A program made the position numbers and the translations under genes. Positions 1-4,976 of a DNA stretch of 5,805 nucleotides are shown here, piece by piece; position 1 is the stretch's first letter; every line of letters starts with the position of its first letter. This DNA is from Bacteroidota bacterium (GTDB lineage Bacteria; Bacteroidota; Ignavibacteria; Tepidaquicellales; Tepidaquicellaceae), in assembly GCA_003519545.1 (NCBI GenBank), contig DOWN01000274.1, positions 1 to 5,805 on the forward strand, given 5' to 3'. A model generated the notes under the pieces. The model was not told the DNA's origin, made no database searches, and saw only the letters and a list, made by a program, of their open reading frames with translations.

Positions 1-161
1 AAATAAGGGATTTTAAATCATTAATACAATAGAAATAAAAATCTTACATAATTACAATTATTAATATAAAATTAATATGAAATAAAATCAGAGTGTTGCT
101 TGAAAATAATTCAATTTATTTTGTAGTTTTCGATTGGTTTGACCGGATTTATAGGAATTGT
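1..161. other. AT-rich intergenic stretch, no gene seen
   Basis: This stretch lies downstream of the beta-barrel gene, whose stop codon is at 162-164. All frames are broken by frequent stops; the few ATGs run into a stop within a few codons. I see no GC-rich hairpin with a T-tract that would end the beta-barrel transcript, and no convincing promoter. The only regularity is an 8-base direct repeat, ATTAATAT at 60-67 and 71-78, which is unremarkable at this base composition. Confidence 0.6.
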
Positions 162-992
162 TTAAAATCTAAAGAAAAATTTAGATGTTAAATTTATAGA
201 CTGGACTAATGAGTTAGCGGAAAGTGATAATGGATATTGAAATGATTCAGTCGGTTTAAACCCAAAGTATGATAACTCAACGTCACCATTGAACATTCCA
301 AACAAATCAAAGTTCATACCTGTGGCGATTTTTAATCCCGGCATCCACTGTCCCTGTGATTTATATTCTAAAGTTTGTTTTATATCATTGTAGTAATATC
401 CGTAATAAGGATATCCCGTGTAAGTTGAGTTTCTGAAAGTTCTAGTTCTTTCAATAGATTCTTTTAAATAAACATATCCACCACCTGCAGATAAATAAAA
501 ACTGCTGTTCTTTCTTCCTGAAGGATAAAATTTTAAATTTGCTATCATTGGTATTGATAACGTGGAAGCCCTGTCATAAGCATCCGTATATCTTATTCCG
601 TTATCATAACCGGCAGTGATATCACGGTTTTTAATTTCACCTTTATTATGTGTAATCAGAGATGTTTCAAGTTCAAGTGAAATTTTTTCTGAAATGTTAT
701 ATCCACCGGTTAATGAAAATTGAAAAGGTGCTATTGAATAACTCGGCTCTTCATAATAATAATAATTGTCGTAATAATAGCTTTCATCCTGAGAATATCT
801 GATTTTAAATCTGTCTCCAAAATTTCCGCCTATAAATGAAGACAATGAAACTCCCACACCAAAATAGAGTTTGTTTTCGTTATCTTCAAAATTTGTCTGG
901 GCAGAAACCGTTTTTTGAACAAAAAATAATAAAAAAATGCCTATTATAATCCTTTTAATTTTGAAACGGTTTTGATAATTTATGAGTATCAT
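162..992 (-). CDS. Outer-membrane beta-barrel protein (porin-like)
   Basis: This is a 276-residue secreted protein predicted to sit in the outer membrane. From the ATG at 992 there is a basic N-region (residues 1-14, ending FKIKR), a hydrophobic core (about 15-25) and a likely signal peptidase I site after A31 (TVSA/QT). The mature part alternates polar and aromatic or aliphatic residues in amphipathic strands (about 41-55, 89-114, 144-157, 164-177, 217-245, 262-276) separated by Gly/Asn/Asp turns. It ends in KFFFRF; a C-terminal Phe is typical of BAM-inserted barrels. Two presumed surface loops are very Tyr-rich (residues 66-86 and 191-202). An in-frame TTG at 1010 would add six residues before the signal peptide; I prefer the ATG. 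The gene is divergent from the thioredoxin-fold gene, and a good promoter lies inside that gene. The ligand or substrate is unknown; a non-porin adhesin or assembly barrel is possible. Confidence 0.85.
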   Translation of the reverse strand: MILINYQNRFKIKRIIIGIFLLFFVQKTVSAQTNFEDNENKLYFGVGVSLSSFIGGNFGDRFKIRYSQDESYYYDNYYYYEEPSYSIAPFQFSLTGGYNISEKISLELETSLITHNKGEIKNRDITAGYDNGIRYTDAYDRASTLSIPMIANLKFYPSGRKNSSFYLSAGGGYVYLKESIERTRTFRNSTYTGYPYYGYYYNDIKQTLEYKSQGQWMPGLKIATGMNFDLFGMFNGDVELSYFGFKPTESFQYPLSLSANSLVQSINLTSKFFFRF

Positions 993-1001
993 ATATATAA
1001 T
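972..1001 (+). promoter_or_regulatory. Possible sigma70-like promoter for the thioredoxin-fold gene
   Basis: TTGATA (972-977) and TATAAT (996-1001) are separated by 18 bases. Transcription would start near 1008 and give a leader of about 25 bases before the ATG at 1033. The -35 box and most of the spacer lie inside the start of the oppositely oriented beta-barrel gene. The -10 box is perfect but the local DNA is an AT repeat, so a chance match is quite possible. Members of Bacteroidota often use a different -33/-7 consensus, which I do not see here. Confidence 0.35.
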
Positions 1002-1032
1002 TTTTACCAAAATTTAAAATAATAGTTCCTAA

Positions 1033-2109
1033 ATGAAAAAATTAATTCTTATAATATTCTCCTTTTTCATACTTGTCAACAATTCTTATTCATTGAATGA
1101 GTTGCAATTTGAATCAGGAAGTTTTAATGATGTTTTACAAAAAGCAAAATCTGAAAATAAAATTCTAATGGTGGATTTTATTACGGATTGGTGCATCTGG
1201 TGTATTCAAACTGATTTAAAAGTCTATGCAAATTCTGAAATAATAGATTTTGCTTCAAAAAATCAGATAAACTGGAAAGTTGATGCTGAAAAAGGTGAAG
1301 GAATTGATCTTGCAAAAAAATATAATGTTAAAGGATTTCCGACAATCGTATTTATTGACGGCGACGGAAATGAAGTTGACAGAATTTACGGCTACATTCC
1401 TGCTGATGACTTTTTAAAACAGATAAAAAATATTGCCGCAGGTAAAAAAACCATTAAAGACTTAACTTCAGTTTACGAATCGAATCCAAAAGATGTAACA
1501 GCAAATTTTGAACTCGGAGAAAAATTAACTTCAATCGGAAAATCTGACGATGCCAAAAAATATTTTGAGTTTGTTGCCGAGAACGATAAAGATAATGCTT
1601 CGGGTCATTATGACGATGTAATGTTTATGAGAGCATTTGAAAAAGGCGATACAACTGAAATACTCACATTGATTGAAAACTATCCGCAGTCTAATGTTAT
1701 TAAAGATGCATATATAACTTTATTCAACAAAGCAGTTGAACTTGAAAATAAAGATGCGATTGAATATTACAAATCAATTTTGGAATCTAAATATGCAAGT
1801 GATGAATTTGCTAATTTTTATATCGGACAATACTTTTTAGGAAAAGCATCTAAAATTGCCAAAGATGAAAAAGCATCCAATGAACTTGTGATGGAAGGTC
1901 TTGACTGGGCTGATAAAAGTATGCCATACTTAAAAGGCGGCGTCTTTGAAGCAAGTCCGAACAATTTAAAATCACAATTGTATTTTAAACTCGGTGAATA
2001 TAATAAATCACTGGATTATATTAACAATGCTCTGAAAATCTGGGGCACAAGAAAAAGTTATCTTGAACAGAAAAAGAAAGTTGAAGATAAACTTGCGGAA
2101 AGAAAATAA
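1033..2109 (+). CDS. Exported thioredoxin-fold protein with TPR-like C-terminal region
   Basis: This 358-residue protein probably carries out thiol-disulfide exchange in the periplasm. Residues 1-20 form a signal peptide (MKK, then a hydrophobic core, then NNSYS). Residues about 24-135 are a thioredoxin domain of the DsbD C-terminal/Thioredoxin_7 type: strand KILMVDF (43-49), active site W53-C54-I55-W56-C57, cis-proline P103 in GFPT, and the strand and turn VFIDGDGNEVDRIYGY. Residues about 153-355 are helical. They include one clear TPR-like unit (155-190) and another near 310-345 (LYFKLGEYNKSLDYINNALK), so this part may bind a partner protein. The usual family motif is WCGWC; Ile in place of Gly is unusual. 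The start is the first ATG, directly in front of the signal peptide, with no Shine-Dalgarno sequence. A strong terminator follows, so it is probably monocistronic. The redox partner is unknown; reductase, isomerase and chaperone roles are all possible. Confidence 0.88.
   Translation: MKKLILIIFSFFILVNNSYSLNELQFESGSFNDVLQKAKSENKILMVDFITDWCIWCIQTDLKVYANSEIIDFASKNQINWKVDAEKGEGIDLAKKYNVKGFPTIVFIDGDGNEVDRIYGYIPADDFLKQIKNIAAGKKTIKDLTSVYESNPKDVTANFELGEKLTSIGKSDDAKKYFEFVAENDKDNASGHYDDVMFMRAFEKGDTTEILTLIENYPQSNVIKDAYITLFNKAVELENKDAIEYYKSILESKYASDEFANFYIGQYFLGKASKIAKDEKASNELVMEGLDWADKSMPYLKGGVFEASPNNLKSQLYFKLGEYNKSLDYINNALKIWGTRKSYLEQKKKVEDKLAERK
1051..1079 (-). promoter_or_regulatory. Probable sigma70-like promoter for the beta-barrel gene
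   Basis: On the minus strand a perfect TTGACA (1079-1074) is followed after exactly 17 bases by TATTAT (1056-1051). The predicted start is near 1044, leaving a leader of about 50 bases before the ATG at 992. The whole promoter lies within the signal-peptide codons of the divergent thioredoxin-fold gene (roughly codons 7-16). This is the best promoter match in the window. Its position upstream of a gene with no other room for a promoter supports it. Confidence 0.5.
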
Positions 2110-2132
2110 AAATTTTATTTTTTTATGAATGC

Positions 2133-2168
2133 AATGCACACAGTTTAAAAAAATTGTGTGCATTTTTT
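2133..2168 (+). terminator. Rho-independent terminator of the thioredoxin-fold gene
   Basis: AATGCACACA (2133-2142) pairs with TGTGTGCATT (2155-2164). GTTT (2143-2146) pairs with AAAT (2151-2154) using one G-T wobble, giving a 14-bp stem with an AAAA loop. The run of T at 2163-2168 follows directly. Read on the minus strand the hairpin is not followed by a T-run, so it should terminate mainly plus-strand transcription. The T-run overlaps the stop codon of the convergent phosphatase gene. Confidence 0.9.
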
Positions 2169-3555
2169 ATTTTAAGTTTAACTTATAAGATAAAATCACT
2201 TTCCCGGTATCTTCAATAATTTCCATTAAACAGTAGTCTTCTTCACCATAAACAAAAGAAACTTTTCCATAACATCTTCCGTCACCATCATATCCTCCCT
2301 GATTGAACAATGTGTAACCTGCTAATTTTGATCTCTGTGTTACTTTAGTATTATTAACATCCAAAACTGAACTTCCAAATTCAGGAAACACGGAATTCTC
2401 TCCGTCATCAATATATGCCGAGTGAGAGTCTCCGGATAAAATTATTAAATTTTTTATTCCGTTTGATTTTACAAAATCAATTATTTCATTTTGCTCTTCT
2501 TCAAAACCTGACCACTTATCTATTATATCAAGTTTTATTCTTTCAAATGTATTTACTATTAGCGTGTCTTTTAGAATTTCTCTGTATGCGGGATTGAACA
2601 TCACAGGTGAAACAATAACTTTCCATTTTGCATTTGATTCCTTTAAAGATTTTTTTAACCATGTTTTCTGATCCTCACCGCTAATAGGATATCCTGCAAG
2701 TATTGAATGATTTTTTTTGGGGAAATAATTTCCTTGTTCGTTTAAAACATCTTTATTCGGATTTCTCTGTGTTCTTGTATCTATTAAGAAAAATTCAACA
2801 TCACCAAATTTGAATTTTTGCCAGATTCCGTTTTCCGGATTTGCAAGTTCATAATGAGGAAAATATAAATTGTATCCTTCAATTGAATTTTGTTTCGAGG
2901 GGTCTGAACCGTCAGAATTATTGTATCCGAAATCATGATCATCGTAAAGATATGCTACCGGCATTTTACTTAATACCAAATCTGCAAACGGATAACTTCT
3001 TGTATATTTCGTTTCATAACTTCCCGCAATCAGATCTTTTTTTGTGAAGAATCTGTAACCATATTTTTTCTCTGTTGTATCAGGATATCCCCAATCACCT
3101 ATTTGAATAAAAAATCTTAATGAGTCTTGAGAGATAATTTTAAATATTTCAGGTTTTGATTTATTATAATGTGACTGCTGACATGAACCAAAGCCGAATG
3201 AAAAACTATAATTTCCGGATTCAGGAAAAGTTTTAAATGAATTTATTACACTGCTTGCTGATCCGTTAATAATCGCTCTGTAATAATAAGTTGTATTGGG
3301 TTTTAAATTTTTAATTTGAGGTTTTACAAAATTGAAATTTCCGGATTCACTTTTGTAATCAGGTGTATTTACAGATTTATTAAAATCTTTTTGTTCAGAT
3401 AATTCAATTTTTACATTTGCCTCGCTATCAAGAGTTTTGATTATAAATTCCGCTGAATTACTTGTAACAGCCCCAACGAATGGACCGGATACTATTGAAT
3501 CAGATTGAGATAAGTTAAAATTAAATAGAAACGTTAAAATCAATAATAATTGCAT
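2167..3555 (-). CDS. Secreted PhoD-type alkaline phosphatase/phosphodiesterase
   Basis: This 462-residue protein belongs to the PhoD metallophosphatase family, whose members hydrolyse phosphomono- or diesters outside the cytoplasm. Residues about 22-110 are a fibronectin-like N-terminal domain (GPFVGAV, then the repeat-like NLKPNTTYYYRA). The catalytic domain follows with the family signatures in order: GSC at 123-125, GD at 153-154, DDHD at 205-208, LIDTR at 257-261, the Q..WL helix at 296-300, and SGDSHSAY at 374-381. In Bacillus subtilis PhoD the equivalent Asp, Cys and His residues bind iron and calcium; all appear present here. The residue after G153-D154 is Trp where Tyr is usual. The start is fixed by an in-frame TAA two codons upstream of the ATG. 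The signal peptide is plausible (LLLILTFLFNFNLSQ) but lacks N-terminal Lys or Arg. It is convergent with the thioredoxin-fold gene and divergent from the lipoprotein gene. No Pho box was recognised, and the true substrate is unknown. Confidence 0.92.
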   Translation of the reverse strand: MQLLLILTFLFNFNLSQSDSIVSGPFVGAVTSNSAEFIIKTLDSEANVKIELSEQKDFNKSVNTPDYKSESGNFNFVKPQIKNLKPNTTYYYRAIINGSASSVINSFKTFPESGNYSFSFGFGSCQQSHYNKSKPEIFKIISQDSLRFFIQIGDWGYPDTTEKKYGYRFFTKKDLIAGSYETKYTRSYPFADLVLSKMPVAYLYDDHDFGYNNSDGSDPSKQNSIEGYNLYFPHYELANPENGIWQKFKFGDVEFFLIDTRTQRNPNKDVLNEQGNYFPKKNHSILAGYPISGEDQKTWLKKSLKESNAKWKVIVSPVMFNPAYREILKDTLIVNTFERIKLDIIDKWSGFEEEQNEIIDFVKSNGIKNLIILSGDSHSAYIDDGENSVFPEFGSSVLDVNNTKVTQRSKLAGYTLFNQGGYDGDGRCYGKVSFVYGEEDYCLMEIIEDTGKVILSYKLNLK

Positions 3556-3632
3556 ATTCGTTTAATTAAAATTATATTTTTTTTCAGTTATGAATATATT
3601 AAGTTAAACAATAACAAAAAATACAACAAAAA
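3556..3632. promoter_or_regulatory. Divergent intergenic region between phosphatase and lipoprotein genes
   Basis: These 77 bases must hold the start signals of two divergent genes unless the promoters extend into the coding regions. A minus-strand TATAAT is present at 3576-3571 and a plus-strand TATATT at 3595-3600. Neither has a convincing -35 box at the right distance. Neither gene has a Shine-Dalgarno sequence; the bases before the lipoprotein ATG are A-rich, as is usual in Bacteroidota-like genomes. No operator palindrome is visible. Confidence 0.35.
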
Positions 3633-4307
3633 ATGAAAAATCTATTTAAAATTTTATTTTTATTTGTTTTGTTTGTGAGTTTACAATCCTGTTCAAAAGA
3701 AAATCAGCAAAGCAATAATTCATCCGGTGACGGAAAAAATGAGTCAACTTCTTCAAATGAAAACAAAGAATCTAAAGGTTCAAGTTCCGGCGATCTTGAA
3801 AATTTAAGTGCAAAGGGTTTTGAAATTACTTATAAAATTTCAGGTATGATGGATGGCACAAGCACAACAACCGTAAAAAATAAAAGATTTAAATCTGCTA
3901 TGAAATATGGAGTGGCAGGTCAGAATATTGATGTCAAAACTTTCAGTGATGGTGATTGGATTTATACCATTATGGATATGGGTATGATGAAAAAGAATAC
4001 CAAGATGAAAATTTCAGAAGAAATGAAAGCGAAAGATCCGACCAACATTGATTATGGATCTTTAAAAGAGCAACTCGCTAAGTATAAAAAAATTGGTACC
4101 GAAACAATTATAGGAAAAGAATGTGATATATATGAAATGTCACCCGGAGCGACAATGAGTGTTTATAACAATATGATTCCTTTGAAAATTAAAACAGAAG
4201 GTATGACTCTTGAGGCAACTTCTCTTAATCTCGATGCTAATATAAGTGAAAGTGATTTAAATCCTCCCGGTGATGTGACTTATGAAGAAATAAAACTCGG
4301 AAATTAA
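3633..4307 (+). CDS. Lipoprotein with a DUF4412/LolA-like domain
   Basis: This 224-residue protein is predicted to be a lipoprotein. Residues 1-19 form a type II signal peptide with lipobox LQSC, so C20 would be the lipidated first mature residue. The next residues, SKENQQ, begin a hydrophilic Ser/Asn/Lys/Glu linker up to about residue 55. Residues about 62-220 look like a beta-rich domain: a strand FEITYKISGMM, Gly-Asp-rich turns, a Met-rich segment (113-131), then IGKECDIYEM (159-169) and IPLKIKTEG (182-190). The last two resemble the 'G.e..vy......g..PLK.e' pattern of DUF4412 and related outer-membrane lipoprotein-carrier-like domains. That assignment is by pattern only. C164 is a single unpaired cysteine in the mature domain. 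The gene stands alone, divergent from the phosphatase gene, and ends at a strong terminator. Function is unknown; binding of a lipid or other hydrophobic ligand is a guess from the fold. Confidence 0.85.
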   Translation: MKNLFKILFLFVLFVSLQSCSKENQQSNNSSGDGKNESTSSNENKESKGSSSGDLENLSAKGFEITYKISGMMDGTSTTTVKNKRFKSAMKYGVAGQNIDVKTFSDGDWIYTIMDMGMMKKNTKMKISEEMKAKDPTNIDYGSLKEQLAKYKKIGTETIIGKECDIYEMSPGATMSVYNNMIPLKIKTEGMTLEATSLNLDANISESDLNPPGDVTYEEIKLGN

Positions 4308-4334
4308 TATATCAAAAAATATTTATTAATTATT

Positions 4335-4361
4335 AAAGCCGGATTAATTCCGGCTTTTTTT
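4335..4361 (+). terminator. Rho-independent terminator of the lipoprotein gene
   Basis: AAAGCCGGA (4335-4343) pairs perfectly with TCCGGCTTT (4349-4357) around the loop TTAAT, and T continues to 4361. The GC-rich core stands out in this AT-rich sequence. On the minus strand the stem is followed only by TTTAATAATT, so it could act weakly in that direction to end the four-gene operon. Confidence 0.92.
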
Positions 4362-4611
4362 ATATACCCATATTTGACAGCATAGTTGAAATTTCATTGA
4401 CATTTTTTGTTAATGTCGGATGATCTTTTTCAAATTCCAATACAGCCAATCTTAATTTATTAAAAGCATTTTTAACAGGATTTGAGTGTTCCTCTGAACT
4501 TATTAATTCTGTTCTTAAATTATCAATATGAATCATTAATTCCTGTTTTTGAAATTCAGGTAAATTACATGATCTTACTTCATCTTCAAGTTGTGTTAAT
4601 TTATCAAGCAT
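4360..4611 (-). CDS. DUF4404 family small helical protein
   Basis: This 83-residue protein has no signal peptide and is predicted to be cytoplasmic and almost entirely alpha-helical. The N-terminal half is an amphipathic, probably coiled-coil helix pair (LDKLTQLEDEVRS, then FQKQELMIHIDNLRTEL). The C-terminal part carries the signature I associate with DUF4404: a helix with F60-E61, then H64-P65-L67, then the ending MLSNMGI. The length also fits that family. Its biochemical role is not known to me. It is the last gene of the minus-strand operon, and its ATG sits inside the stop region of the 45-residue gene (8-base overlap, 4604-4611), which suggests translational coupling. No Shine-Dalgarno sequence is visible, consistent with reinitiation by ribosomes from the upstream frame. 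Confidence 0.82.
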   Translation of the reverse strand: MLDKLTQLEDEVRSCNLPEFQKQELMIHIDNLRTELISSEEHSNPVKNAFNKLRLAVLEFEKDHPTLTKNVNEISTMLSNMGI

Positions 4612-4741
4612 ACTTTTTGTTTTTTAAATAAAAGAAAATAAATATATAGGAAAATAACATTACTAATCCTGATATTGGATTTACCATAACAGACGAAACC
4701 GTAAATACTGCCAATATAATTAATAAAAATATTTTAACCAT
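4604..4741 (-). CDS. 45-residue small membrane protein, two predicted helices
   Basis: This short frame fills the only gap in the operon and encodes 45 residues from ATG at 4741 to TGA at 4604. It begins MVK, followed by a hydrophobic helix (about 4-20), a turn at N21-P22, a second hydrophobic helix (about 24-39) and a basic tail KNKKYA. By the positive-inside rule both ends should face the cytoplasm, giving a hairpin in the inner membrane. Its ATG overlaps the end of the 80-residue gene by 8 bases (4734-4741), and its end overlaps the DUF4404 start by 8 bases (4604-4611). A chance frame is unlikely to link both neighbours this way. The first helix alone could be read as a signal peptide, but there is no cleavage motif. 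I do not recognise a family. It may anchor or regulate the DUF4404 or the 80-residue protein, but that is a guess. Confidence 0.72.
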   Translation of the reverse strand: MVKIFLLIILAVFTVSSVMVNPISGLVMLFSYIFIFFYLKNKKYA

Positions 4742-4976
4742 TTTTTCCGTTTTTATCAGAAATTCTGAATCTTAAAATTCTATAATCCGGAATTTCATTT
4801 AGTTCGTAATTTGATTTTTTTATATCTGAAATAAATTTATCGCTCAAATAATTTTTTAAATACTTTTTGAGAGAAATCAAGTCTTCTTCGGACTTATGAG
4901 AATCAAATAATTTTAATATTTCTATCTGAGATTCATTTAAATTATTCATAAACTCATTTTGAAGTTTTTTCATCAT
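4734..4976 (-). CDS. Small helical protein of unknown function (80 residues)
   Basis: This charged, predicted cytoplasmic protein of 80 residues has no membrane segment. The core, about residues 13-54, is three predicted helices: LNESQIEILKLFDS, then EEDLISLKKYLKNYLSDKF. This resembles, by eye, a group of short Bacteroidota and cyanobacterial proteins with the pattern 'L...Q...LK.F......EL..LK..L..Y...K', often encoded next to PIN-domain toxins. No such toxin lies here, so an antitoxin role is not supported. The C-terminal tail (55-80) is polar, with an RILRFRISDKNG segment. The first ATG (4976) overlaps the TPR gene by 23 bases. An alternative ATG at 4949 (MNNLNES) would begin four bases after the TPR stop and keep the helical core. 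Its stop overlaps the start of the 45-residue membrane protein. Confidence 0.7.
   Translation of the reverse strand: MMKKLQNEFMNNLNESQIEILKLFDSHKSEEDLISLKKYLKNYLSDKFISDIKKSNYELNEIPDYRILRFRISDKNGKNG

Noticed and set aside
60..78. Direct repeat ATTAATAT x2 with 11-base period, considered as an operator or iteron.
   Set aside because: Only two copies of an A/T-only word in very AT-rich DNA, and no gene start nearby for it to control.
167..186. A perfect 7-bp inverted repeat ATCTAAA/TTTAGAT at the 3' end of the beta-barrel gene, considered as a terminator.
   Set aside because: It lies inside the coding region, is nearly all A/T, and has no T-run on the minus strand after it; likely chance plus the coding of Lys-Phe residues.
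993..1010. An in-frame TTG at 1010 as start of the beta-barrel gene, adding six residues.
   Set aside because: The ATG at 992 already gives a complete signal peptide with a basic N-region; the TTG has no Shine-Dalgarno sequence and would leave only 22 bases to the divergent gene.
2415..2597. Plus-strand open frame of 60 codons.
   Set aside because: It is wholly antisense to the phosphatase catalytic domain, which has all family motifs; the translated frame is low-complexity Leu/Phe with no start signals.
2841..3047. Plus-strand open frame of 68 codons.
   Set aside because: It is antisense to the region of the phosphatase that encodes the DDHD motif; no recognisable domain or start signal.
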